NCBI GenBank assembly: GCA_003218375.1
Contig: QHNH01000027.1
Location: forward strand, 1-64,000
DNA length: 64,000 nucleotides
Reading direction: 5' to 3'
Source of the DNA: Verrucomicrobiota bacterium
Lineage (GTDB): Bacteria > Verrucomicrobiota > Verrucomicrobiia > Chthoniobacterales > UBA10450
Part shown: positions 56,294-63,496 of the stretch, piece by piece
How positions within the stretch are numbered: position 1 is the stretch's first letter
Layout of the letters: every line of letters begins with the position of its first letter
Made by a program: the position numbers and the translations under genes
The notes under the pieces: generated by a model
Told to the model about the DNA's origin: nothing
What the model saw: the letters and a program-made list of their open reading frames with translations, nothing else
Databases searched by the model: none

Positions 56294-56680
56294 GGTATCG
56301 TCGCTTCCACGGCTCGCGCGATCAGTCCTGATCCTGTTCGCAGTTTGCTTCCTTGGAGCTTGCGCCGTTCACGTCTTCGATCTGTGGCGGCACGGTTGGT
56401 TGCCTTACCACTTGCGCCGTTGGCGCTCAACGCCTACTGGACCGCCCTCACGTTTCTCGATGCGCTCGCTGCGGTCCTGTTGCTTTGGCAGCCGCGCATT
56501 GGGCTCGCCTTGGCTATCCTCATCATCACATCTGACGTGACGCTCAATCTCTTCGCCCAGTTCTACCTTCGCTTGCATCTCCGGTCAGATGCTTTGTCGT
56601 TGCAGTTTCTCTTTTGTGTCGCTGTCCTTGCGGCCACGTTTTATGCTCGACGCACGGGAGCAGCCACGCCAACCATCTAA
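56292..56680 (+). pseudogene. cassette gene for a small membrane protein, one-base deletion
   Basis: Frame 1 starts at 56292, directly after R'. It reads MVSSLPRLARSVLILFAVCF, then HVFDLWRHGWLPYH. After CACTT the protein continues in the next frame as APLALNAYWTALTFLDALAA and later DVTLNLFAQFYLRL, ending at TAA 56680 inside R'' of the next attC. Inserting one C restores HFAPL and a single polytopic membrane protein of about 129 residues. Recent decay or sequence error are both possible. Confidence 0.5.
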
Positions 56681-56686
56681 CCATGC

Positions 56687-56694
56687 GATCCAGC
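56687..56694 (+). repeat. 8-bp target-site duplication, left copy
   Basis: GATCCAGC immediately left of the IS end; the identical GATCCAGC occurs at 58696-58703. The eight-base length is typical for IS1595-family elements. Confidence 0.93.
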
Positions 56695-56764
56695 GGCAAT
56701 AATATCTTTGACTGACCGTAAGGTCAGTGGGAATCTTGGCCGTGACAGGGCGGACAATCACGGC

Positions 56765-56920
56765 TTAATCGCGCGGCTTAGTTGCCACCGTGCGCGGTTG
56801 TGGTGGCGTTTTTATCATCCGCCTAACGAGCGATTCGAACCGCTTGGCGGCGGCAGTGCCGGAACGGGCGTCCTTCGCAAGCCGTTCAAGCGTTTCCTCG
56901 CGCGTTTCGTGTTTCTTCAT
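56765..56920 (-). CDS. 51-residue passenger peptide of the IS
   Basis: A short basic protein starting MKKHETREETLERLAKDARS and continuing GTAAAKRFESLVRRMIK, mostly helical. The ATG lies 15 bp beyond the stop of the 242-residue gene on the same strand, and the reading frame is well inside the IS. Codon use and coherent amphipathic pattern suggest it is real; no function is known. Confidence 0.45.
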   Translation of the reverse strand: MKKHETREETLERLAKDARSGTAAAKRFESLVRRMIKTPPQPRTVATKPRD

Positions 56921-56935
56921 GGTTCAGTTCACCAT

Positions 56936-57664
56936 CTAGTGCGTGCTGTTGTGAAACGAAGTCTGTTTGAAGTCTTGTACCGCCGGATCGTACAGCGCGC
57001 AAAACTTCATGGTCTGCTCCTCCTTCGGCAATTCGTGACTGTAGTAATGAACCACGCCGTAAACATAAACAAAAAGTTTCTTGTCCACGATTTTTGCAAT
57101 GGCATCAGCAGTCAAGGGTGGCCCGCCCAACGCAGTCATTTTGATTGCCAGTCCGGCAGGAATCATTGTTTTAACCGGCGGGCTGTCGCGGGAAAGCGGC
57201 GGCGGGTCACTGGTCAACTTCTCTGTCCGCGTAATCAACGCGCTTTCCTGTTCAACGTCGATTGCATCCGACTTGCCTAAGTTTTGTATGATCATTGTTC
57301 CACTAAGTTGTTGTCCAGGAACGAGGCTGCCTAATGACACGCCAGTTAAAAATAAGGATGGACGATTAGCCTGCGGAGCATCCTTCTTCCACTCCCTGTC
57401 CTGCAACCAGCAGCAACCCGTTAACACGGCGAACAGAATGGCCGTGCCGCTTGTCCAAATACATAGTGACCTATGACCAAGAGCACCGAACATGCCCGCA
57501 ATAATCGTGGCTATGAGGCAAAGAGAACCCGCAATGTACACAATCGTTTCCATCCAGCTCCTTACGTGATGACTGGTCGCGAGTTGGCTACCGGGCTTAC
57601 TATTTTTTTTGTCATTGGAGTCGGAATTGGCGCGTTTGCTTTCGCGATACTTTCTTCTTTTCAC
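56936..57664 (-). CDS. membrane protein of unknown function carried by the IS
   Basis: A 242-residue protein that starts 27 bp after the transposase stop. The first 37 residues are very basic (MKRRKYRESKRANS and on). Two membrane helices follow (TIVYIAGSLCLIATIIAGMF and LCIWTSGTAILFAVLTGCCW). A 120-residue soluble domain contains GTMIIQNLGKSDAIDVEQ, a pattern seen in beta-sandwich domains. An internal ATG near the first helix is an alternative start. As a passenger gene it is transcribed with the transposase. Confidence 0.6.
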   Translation of the reverse strand: MKRRKYRESKRANSDSNDKKNSKPGSQLATSHHVRSWMETIVYIAGSLCLIATIIAGMFGALGHRSLCIWTSGTAILFAVLTGCCWLQDREWKKDAPQANRPSLFLTGVSLGSLVPGQQLSGTMIIQNLGKSDAIDVEQESALITRTEKLTSDPPPLSRDSPPVKTMIPAGLAIKMTALGGPPLTADAIAKIVDKKLFVYVYGVVHYYSHELPKEEQTMKFCALYDPAVQDFKQTSFHNSTH

Positions 57665-57691
57665 TAGATGCTACGCTGTCTGCCACGTCTC

Positions 57692-58648
57692 TTACGCCGG
57701 ACAAGGGCCATCACCGCCCTCTGCCGCAATGAGCTTCGCATATCGCAATCCTTTGCCGACAACGCCACTGAGCGCCTTAATAAAGCGCCCTTGGTCGTTG
57801 TCTTTGCGCTCGTTGAATCGGAAAGCTTGCTCATCGCAATACCGGAACAAATGAAACGGTTCGACATTCACATATGTCCCCTTGAGGGAGCGTTTCAAAA
57901 GCGACCAGAAGTTTTCCAGCCCGTTCGTATGGACTTGGCCCTTGGCGTAGCACTCCAAATGGTCAATCACTTGGCGGTCGTAATCCTTTTCAAGATCGTC
58001 ATAGGACATGAGCGCATCCGTGTTCACGGTCGAGCCTGCTTCGACGTGCTGGCGAACGTTGCCGCAAAGCTCGGGTCTGCGGGTATTCGGAACCACCTTC
58101 AACACGATACGCGAGAGAGTTTCGCCCTCTGTGCGTTGCAGGATGCCTTGCACGGGGGTTTTCTTAATGCCAGCGTCTCCAACACCCGTGCGGCGATTCT
58201 TGTGCATGTAGCGAGCCTTTGCGCCGATGTAGGTCTCATCAGCTTCACACGTCCCGCTCATTTTGCCGCCGAAACCTTGCTGCATGGCGAGCCGGATACG
58301 TTGCAGCATGAACCATGCGGTTTTCTGAGTCACGCCAAGCGCGCGATGCAGTTCGTAAGAGCTAACGCCGTTTTTGCAGTTCGACGCGAGCCACATTGCC
58401 GGAAGCCACTTATCCAAACCAATCGGGGAATCTTCAAAGATTGTTCCAACCTTGGCCGAAAACTTTTGCTTCGGGTGAGGCGTGCGGCATTTCCAGACCT
58501 TCGCGTTTTCAAGGAACGTCACCTTGTCGGAATTGCAGCGCGGGCAACGCACTCCTTTAGGCCAGCGAATCTGTTTAAAGAACTCAAAAGCGTTCTCGGG
58601 ATTGCTGAAATACGTTACCGCTTCCAAGAGGGTTTCCGGTGCTTGCAT
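57692..58648 (-). CDS. IS1595-family transposase
   Basis: A 318-residue DDE-type transposase. An N-terminal zinc ribbon (KGVRCPRCNSDKV, then WKCRTPHPKQKFS) is followed by TIFEDSPIGLDKWLPAMWL. The catalytic core includes GTCEADETYIGAKA (first Asp), VNTDALMSYD (second Asp) and VHTNGLENFWSLLKRSLKGTY (terminal Asn-Glu motif). The order CxxC, DE, D, NxE is diagnostic for the IS1595/ISXO2 group. Its start lies 47 bp inside the right end of the element. Confidence 0.95.
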   Translation of the reverse strand: MQAPETLLEAVTYFSNPENAFEFFKQIRWPKGVRCPRCNSDKVTFLENAKVWKCRTPHPKQKFSAKVGTIFEDSPIGLDKWLPAMWLASNCKNGVSSYELHRALGVTQKTAWFMLQRIRLAMQQGFGGKMSGTCEADETYIGAKARYMHKNRRTGVGDAGIKKTPVQGILQRTEGETLSRIVLKVVPNTRRPELCGNVRQHVEAGSTVNTDALMSYDDLEKDYDRQVIDHLECYAKGQVHTNGLENFWSLLKRSLKGTYVNVEPFHLFRYCDEQAFRFNERKDNDQGRFIKALSGVVGKGLRYAKLIAAEGGDGPCPA

Positions 58649-58695
58649 ACGGGGAGAATACCAGCATGAAACGGTCTGTCAAGTATATTATTGCC

Positions 58696-58703
58696 GATCC
58701 AGC
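58696..58703 (+). repeat. 8-bp target-site duplication, right copy
   Basis: GATCCAGC right after the IS end, identical to 56687-56694; it continues as GAACGGGC, the native attC L'' sequence. Confidence 0.93.
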
Positions 58704-58801
58704 GAACGGGCTGGCAGCTTTGATTCCTCACTTTCCATGAAATTCCACCCTCAACCCGCAGCGATGCGCCCTCTCGCCAGCCGTCGCTGATCTTGTTGAT
58801 T

Positions 58802-58999
58802 CACTCGCGCGACTCGTTCAACCTGCGGTCTTAAAGTCTATGTCACGGCTTGCCAGTCCGTTCCATTGTAGCCCTCTGCCCCACTACCCGAAAGTCCGGT
58901 CTCGTTAGACGCAGATGACCACGTTCGCTATAAGGCGCAGTCTCGTTTGATGTTCCGGAGTAACTGTGCGCGACGGACAATAGAGTAAAATGGAGCCGC
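58802..58999. other. 198-bp stretch between site F and the DUF3592 gene
   Basis: Without a supported gene. It contains one further R'-like box GTTAGAC (58904-58910, inside CCGGTCTCGTTAGACGC) with no visible partner half, suggesting the remnant of another attC. Confidence 0.4.
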
Positions 59000-59494
59000 A
59001 TGAGTCACTTCTTTGTTCGCCTTCCGAATGAGCCCTCGCCTGCGGATGGCGGCGCACTCAAGAGACGGCTCGCGCAGGCACTGGTAGCGACGCCAGGGAT
59101 CATCCTGTTGCTCCTCGCTCTGCACGGGGTTGTCGCGGATTATCGCCACATGCAAGATGTGAGTCGGCGCGCGGAGGCGCGAACGGCGCTAGCAGAGGCC
59201 ACGATTGTCGAGACGCACGGCCTGGTCTCCGGGAAAGGTCTTCGTATCGCGGAAGGAGCCGGAACGTTCAGCTTCACCACTGTTTCCGGCCAGGAGGTGC
59301 GGGTTCCATATCGAGGCTTCAGCGGCAGCCTTGGCACGAAGCTTCCCGTCCGCTACGATCCTCGCAACCCTGAGAACTGCGCCCTGGGAGACAACCGGTG
59401 GGGGTTTTCCGACCTTCTCGGTAACGCGCCTTTTTTCCTCATGGGCCTATGTTTTCTGTTCTTGGCAATGAAGCTGGGACGCCGGAATCCGTGA
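59000..59494 (+). CDS. DUF3592-type membrane protein carried as a cassette
   Basis: A 164-residue protein with two membrane helices (LVATPGIILLLLALHGVVA and LLGNAPFFLMGLCFLFLAMK). The extracytoplasmic domain between them contains FTTVSGQEVRVPY and LPVRYDPRNPENCAL, the DUF3592 signature (VxYxPxNP). The family's function is unknown. It is followed by attC site G and belongs to the plus-strand cassette array. Confidence 0.75.
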   Translation: MSHFFVRLPNEPSPADGGALKRRLAQALVATPGIILLLLALHGVVADYRHMQDVSRRAEARTALAEATIVETHGLVSGKGLRIAEGAGTFSFTTVSGQEVRVPYRGFSGSLGTKLPVRYDPRNPENCALGDNRWGFSDLLGNAPFFLMGLCFLFLAMKLGRRNP

Positions 59495-59612
59495 GCACCG
59501 GATCTGGGCAGTTGGTGGATTCGGGATCACAAGTTGTTTCGACGTGGTGGCAGTTTTTTCGCTCTCGGCATCGCAAGCATTCGATGTAGTATGCAACTCG
59601 TGCAGCTCCAAC

Positions 59613-59735
59613 GTCTAACCAGGCGATGCAGCGAACCGCTGGCGCGCGCGTGCGCGAGTTAATTGTTATTAGTTACCAGTTAATCGTGGCAGAGTTTGCT
59701 GTCACCAGCCGTGGCTGAGATTGAGCTCGTTAGGC
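59613..59735 (+). other. attC recombination site G (123 nt)
   Basis: R'' is GTCTAAC (59613-59619) and R' is GTTAGGC (59729-59735). Inner arms are CAGCGAACCGCTGG and CCAGCCGTGGCTG. The centre holds a TTAATTGTTATTAGTTACCA stretch continuing AGTTAATCGTGGCAG, which is almost identical to site A (11271-11394) on the other strand. The acetyltransferase gene starts 8 bp after R'. Confidence 0.92.
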
Positions 59736-59743
59736 GCTTACGC

Positions 59744-60301
59744 ATGCAGCTTTTCCGTCCCGGTCCCGAACACCTTGCGAGCTACGTGGCCGCGCTCGAG
59801 CGCGGGTGGTCTGCCGACAACGAGCGCGGGGTCGAAGCCACGCGCGAAGAGCTCTCCCGCATTCATGCCGATGCAGCGGCGTTTCTCGCCAGCATGGAAG
59901 ACCGCGAAGCTAAGGGTCCTCCCGTCACTCTCCCAGACGGTTCGGCGGCCAAGCGCCTCCCGGGCGTCAGGCGCTGGCTCTGGGACGGGGAGTTCTGCGG
60001 AAGCATCGGGTTGCGGTGGCAGCCGGGGACTACGGCGCTTCCGCCCCATTGTCTGGGGCATATCGGCTACGCGGTCGTGCCGTGGAAGCAGCGCCTCGGG
60101 TATGCCAAGTCAGCGCTACGTCTCATACTTCCTGAAGCCAGGGCAATCGGCCTTTCGTACGTGGAGATCACCACTGATCCGGCCAACATCGCTTCCCAGC
60201 GCGTCATCGAAGCGAATGGAGGCATCCTGGTCGAGCACTTCATCAAGCCGCAGCAGTTCGGCTGCAAGCCCGGCCTGCGCTTTCGCATCACGTTGACATG
60301 A
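59744..60301 (+). CDS. GNAT-family N-acetyltransferase carried as a cassette
   Basis: A 185-residue acetyltransferase. GHIGYAVVPWKQRLGYAKSA is the acetyl-CoA-binding region (motif A, V/I-x-x-x-x-R/Q-x-x-G), and TDPANIASQRVIEANGGIL is motif B. The start at 59744 (MQLFRPGPEHLASYV) is 8 bp after R' of site G; one 16 codons earlier would translate the attC. GNAT genes are among the commonest cassette genes; the substrate could be an antibiotic, peptide or protein N terminus. Confidence 0.8.
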   Translation: MQLFRPGPEHLASYVAALERGWSADNERGVEATREELSRIHADAAAFLASMEDREAKGPPVTLPDGSAAKRLPGVRRWLWDGEFCGSIGLRWQPGTTALPPHCLGHIGYAVVPWKQRLGYAKSALRLILPEARAIGLSYVEITTDPANIASQRVIEANGGILVEHFIKPQQFGCKPGLRFRITLT

Positions 60302-60371
60302 CAGCGACGAGCCCCTCCATTCCATCCAAGACCTCAAATAACTCCCACACTCTATTTCTTGGATAACGGTC

Positions 60372-60770
60372 ATGAATCAGCTCCTGCGGTTCTCTGGTTC
60401 GGTTAAGCGTGATCCAGCCATCGAGGCCTGGATGAAGGCGCACCCAGGGGAATTGGGTGTGATCGCGCGGCACTGGTTTGAGGTTATGCGCAAGTGTGGA
60501 GACGATGTGCGAGAACTGTTGCATGATGGCCATCCGACGGCGTGTATAGCTGACGCCGCATTCGGGTACGTCAACGCCTTCAAAGCTCATGTGAATGTCG
60601 GGTTCTTTCGCGGCGCCGAAATTGCCGATCCGGAGGGTCTGTTGGAAGGCACAGGCAAGTTTATGCGTCACGTGAAGCTCCGACCCGGCCGTGACTTCAA
60701 TGCTAAAGCTCTAACGAAGCTAATCGAGACTGCATACACCGACATGAAAGAACGCGTGCGAGCGGAATGA
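60372..60770 (+). CDS. DUF1801-type small protein in a cassette
   Basis: A 132-residue protein with CIADAAFGYVNAFKAHVNVG and GFFRGAEIADPEGLLEGTGK, then RHVKLRPGRD. These match the DUF1801/YdhG-like family of unknown function. It follows the GNAT gene by 70 bp with no attC between them, so both may share one cassette. Confidence 0.72.
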   Translation: MNQLLRFSGSVKRDPAIEAWMKAHPGELGVIARHWFEVMRKCGDDVRELLHDGHPTACIADAAFGYVNAFKAHVNVGFFRGAEIADPEGLLEGTGKFMRHVKLRPGRDFNAKALTKLIETAYTDMKERVRAE

Positions 60771-60809
60771 CAACGATCGCGTTCCTGTTACCCGTCGAAT
60801 GAAAGAAAG

Positions 60810-60816
60810 GCCTAAC
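60810..60816 (+). other. attC left half (R'' box)
   Basis: GCCTAAC followed by CAGGCGATG, as at the start of site G. No L' or R' follows; the next gene begins 15 bp later. It is a truncated attC, presumably left by deletion between cassettes. Confidence 0.6.
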
Positions 60817-60830
60817 CAGGCGATGCCCCC

Positions 60831-61541
60831 ATGACTTTCACCGAACATCCGCGTTTGCTCGCGCGCGTCGCGGGTGCGTTCTACCTGATCATCACGGCGT
60901 GCGCCTTGTTTGCCTACTTGTATGTTCGCGATCAGGTGATCGTCACTGACAACATGGCTCAGACCGCAGCTAACTTCCAGGCGCAGGAGAAGCTCTATCG
61001 ATTGGGCTTTGCTGCCGCCGTCATCGTCGTCATCTGCAATCTGCCCCTCGGATTTATCCTGTTCGAGCTTCTCAAGGTGGTGAATCCGCGCCTCGCCAAG
61101 CTCGCCCTGGTCTTCATCACCGCATCAGCCACGATCGAGGCCGTCAATCTCTTCAACTATATCGAGCCTTTGTTCACATTCAGCCTTCCCGAATACGCCA
61201 CCGCCTTCGACGCGGCCGGACGACAGGCTCTTGCGCGCGGTCCGATAAGGATGTTTGGTTATGCCTTCAGCGTGAGCCTGACGTTCTTTGGCGTGTTCTG
61301 CTCGCTGATTGGATTTCTCATCTTTCGGTCGAAGTTTCTTCCGGCAATCATAGGCGTGCTGATGATGGTTGCCGGCGTGACTTACTGGATCAACAGCTTC
61401 CGGCTTTTCCTCGCATTGCCGATCCCTTACATTCCGTGGGTCACGCTCGTCGCCGAATTGTCACTGGCCCTTTGGCTCCTTGTTGTCGGCGTCAACGAGG
61501 CGAAATGGCGGGCGCAGGCCGGCCAGGGCGGCACTAAGTGA
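60831..61541 (+). CDS. DUF4386-type membrane protein in a cassette
   Basis: A 236-residue protein with about six helices. The opening RLLARVAGAFYLIITACALF and AKLALVFITASATIEAVNLF are characteristic of DUF4386. The TGA is followed 2 bp later by an R'' box ATCTAAC (61543-61549). DUF4386 proteins are often found in cassettes and stress islands; function unknown. Confidence 0.78.
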   Translation: MTFTEHPRLLARVAGAFYLIITACALFAYLYVRDQVIVTDNMAQTAANFQAQEKLYRLGFAAAVIVVICNLPLGFILFELLKVVNPRLAKLALVFITASATIEAVNLFNYIEPLFTFSLPEYATAFDAAGRQALARGPIRMFGYAFSVSLTFFGVFCSLIGFLIFRSKFLPAIIGVLMMVAGVTYWINSFRLFLALPIPYIPWVTLVAELSLALWLLVVGVNEAKWRAQAGQGGTK

Positions 61542-61542
61542 C

Positions 61543-61549
61543 ATCTAAC
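61543..61549 (+). other. attC left half (R'' box), end of the plus-strand array
   Basis: ATCTAAC followed by CAATCGAGTTG. No L'/R' half follows; ordinary chromosome resumes with the membrane protein at 61599. Confidence 0.55.
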
Positions 61550-61564
61550 CAATCGAGTTGACCG

Positions 61565-61594
61565 TTTGGAGTGCGATCCTAGGATCACTCCAAA
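61565..61594. repeat. imperfect palindrome before the polytopic membrane protein
   Basis: Arms TTTGGAGT and ACTCCAAA flank GATCCTAGGATC, a perfect 12-bp palindrome, with a 2-base bulge. It ends 4 bp before the ATG at 61599 and may affect its translation or terminate the array transcript. Confidence 0.5.
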
Positions 61595-61598
61595 CCCG

Positions 61599-63485
61599 AT
61601 GAGTAACCTTCTGCGCATTTCTTTCGCGGCGTTTTTGCTGGCCGGGGTGGGAGCATTCCTGGCGCCGCGGCGAATTTTGCGCGAGACGTGGCGGAGAATC
61701 AGAGCGCTCGGCCGGTGGCTAGATGAAGAGACGCCGCGCCGTCGCAGGATGGTCTTCATCCTGATCTGGATCGTCGCGCTTATCCCGATGCTGCACCTGA
61801 CTTACCTCGTGCGGCATTATGCGGTCGAGGTGCCGACGCTCGATGACTGGGAAATGGCGCCGCTGATCGTCGATGCACATAGCGGCCATTTGAAATGGAC
61901 CGACATCTTCGCGCAGCAGCAAGAGGCCCGCACGGTTCTCCCGAAACTGATCTTCATTCTCTCGGCCGCGGGTGGCCACTGGGATGTGCGCGACCAGATG
62001 ATGCTATCGGTGAGTTGCTGCTGGCTTACGGTCGCGGGCATTTTCGTTTTGTTGCGGCGCGCGGGCCTCGGTCCCGGCGCGGTCGCCATTTGTTTCTGGC
62101 TGGCGGCGCTCACGATTTTTACGCCGGCGAAATATGAGATCTGGATTTTCGCCTCCGGGTTCCCTTCCTTTTTGCCGGCGCTTTTCCTGGTGGCCGGGCT
62201 TGTGGTTATGGGTGCTAATATTTCGACGGCTTGGAAATTCGTTTTGAGTGGACTGTTCGCTACCGCGAGCAGTTTCAGTTTGCCGCACGGATTGCTCGCA
62301 TGGGGCCTCACCTTCCCGGTGCTCCTCCTCATTCGCCAGGTTCCGCGGTGGCGATCATGGCTTATCGCCTGGATCGGTCTCGGCGCGATCTGCATGGCCA
62401 CGTATTTTTGGGGCTATCAAAAGCCGGCTTACCTGCCCGAGTTCGCTCCGGCCGCTCCGCTGGGTGAATACGTTCGCTTCATGCTGGAATTCCTCGGCGG
62501 CGGTCTCGCCTACGCGTGGAAAGATCGCCCGGCTTTGTCGGCTGCGCTCTTCGGCGCGGTGCAATGCGCGCTCTTTTTCGCGGCGCTCGTTTACTGGGCG
62601 CGGCGAATTCGCGACCGGGCGTTTATCGCGAAGACCGCACCGTGGTTCGCGCTCGGATTGTATTCCTTCGGGAGCGCTGTTCTGGCGGCGCTCGGTCGAG
62701 TGGGCTATGGCGCGTCCTACGCGCTGGCGTCGCGCTACGTGACTTTTTCGATTTACTTTACGATCGCCGTCATCGCGCTGGTGGCGATTATCGTTCGGGA
62801 AATTCTTAGCCGACACGCTCCGGTCCCTGCGCGCGGGTGGACTTACGCGATCTGTGCCGTGCTCGTTATCGGCTACCTGGTTCCCTACAAAGTGTGCGCG
62901 TACAACACCTCGTTTTTTCTGCGCGCTCTCTCGGCCAAGGACAGGCTCGCTCGCGCGGCGGTCCTTCTTAGCCCCGCGATCGACACCTCGGAGATCATCA
63001 AGAAAACAGCGTATCCCAACGACGCCAGGCCGGTGATTGAAGGCGCCGACGCGCTAGATCGGTTGAAACTGCTGCGGCCGCCGCTGGTCCGCGCCAATCG
63101 TCTTGACGCGATTCCGCATGAAGTTGCCGATGGCATTCATGCGTCGGGCGCGTGCGAAGCAATTACGGCAAGCGACGGGCAACTCGTGCGGGCGAACGGC
63201 TGGGCAGTCCTGAACGCGAAGGGGCGCCCGCCCGACAGCGTGGCGGTAGCATACCAAACGGCGCCCGACCAGGAATGGATTCTCTGCGCGATTTCCGATT
63301 CGTTTGAAATGCGGCCTGAAATCGTGAAACGCTTCAAGAGCATGGACCAAGTCTGGTCCGGTTGGAGCGCGACCTTTCCGCGAAGCGCGTTTCCTGCAAA
63401 CGCGAAGCTGTCGTTCTGGGCGCTGGATGCGGACGAGCCGAAATTGTATCGGCTGAAAGACGAGGCCGTCTTGACGCCTCGTTAG
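61599..63485 (+). CDS. polytopic membrane protein of unknown function
   Basis: A 628-residue inner-membrane protein with about ten to twelve helices, including FILIWIVALIPMLHLTYLV and WLIAWIGLGAICMATYFWGY. The first periplasmic loop carries an acidic pair (PTLDDWEMAPL), a feature seen in membrane glycosyltransferases of the GT-C type. No DxD or mannosyltransferase signature is certain. The start at 61599 is preferred over one 11 codons upstream because of the palindrome there. Confidence 0.7.
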   Translation: MSNLLRISFAAFLLAGVGAFLAPRRILRETWRRIRALGRWLDEETPRRRRMVFILIWIVALIPMLHLTYLVRHYAVEVPTLDDWEMAPLIVDAHSGHLKWTDIFAQQQEARTVLPKLIFILSAAGGHWDVRDQMMLSVSCCWLTVAGIFVLLRRAGLGPGAVAICFWLAALTIFTPAKYEIWIFASGFPSFLPALFLVAGLVVMGANISTAWKFVLSGLFATASSFSLPHGLLAWGLTFPVLLLIRQVPRWRSWLIAWIGLGAICMATYFWGYQKPAYLPEFAPAAPLGEYVRFMLEFLGGGLAYAWKDRPALSAALFGAVQCALFFAALVYWARRIRDRAFIAKTAPWFALGLYSFGSAVLAALGRVGYGASYALASRYVTFSIYFTIAVIALVAIIVREILSRHAPVPARGWTYAICAVLVIGYLVPYKVCAYNTSFFLRALSAKDRLARAAVLLSPAIDTSEIIKKTAYPNDARPVIEGADALDRLKLLRPPLVRANRLDAIPHEVADGIHASGACEAITASDGQLVRANGWAVLNAKGRPPDSVAVAYQTAPDQEWILCAISDSFEMRPEIVKRFKSMDQVWSGWSATFPRSAFPANAKLSFWALDADEPKLYRLKDEAVLTPR

Positions 63486-63496
63486 GCCACTGACCG

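Larger units (their letters stand above)
56695..58695 (-). mobile_element. IS1595-family insertion sequence with passenger genes (2001 bp)
   Basis: Ends are GGCAATAATATCTTTGACTG at the left and, read inward from the right, GGCAATAATATACTTGACAG. These terminal inverted repeats match at 22 of the first 25 positions. Both sides carry GATCCAGC, the 8-bp target duplication. It holds a transposase (57692-58648), a 242-residue membrane protein (56936-57664) and a 51-residue ORF (56765-56920), all on the minus strand. It sits inside the L'' arm of attC site F and is complete, so it may still be mobile. Confidence 0.92.
56675..58801 (+). other. attC recombination site F, split by an insertion sequence
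   Basis: R'' is ATCTAAC (56675-56681) followed by CATGCGATCCAGC. An IS then intervenes, and GATCCAGCGAACGGGCTGGC continues on the right side. L' is GCCAGCCGTCGCTG (58776-58789). The R' candidate GTTGATT (58795-58801) matches the consensus in six of seven positions. Without the IS and one duplicate, the site would be 118 nt, in line with the other sites (121-124). L'' and L' pair with an extra A and G. Confidence 0.75.

Noticed and set aside
63479-63487. TCGTTAGGC resembling an attC R' box at the end of the polytopic membrane gene
   Set aside because: No L', L'' or R'' partner within 150 bp; the match overlaps the stop codon and is expected by chance.
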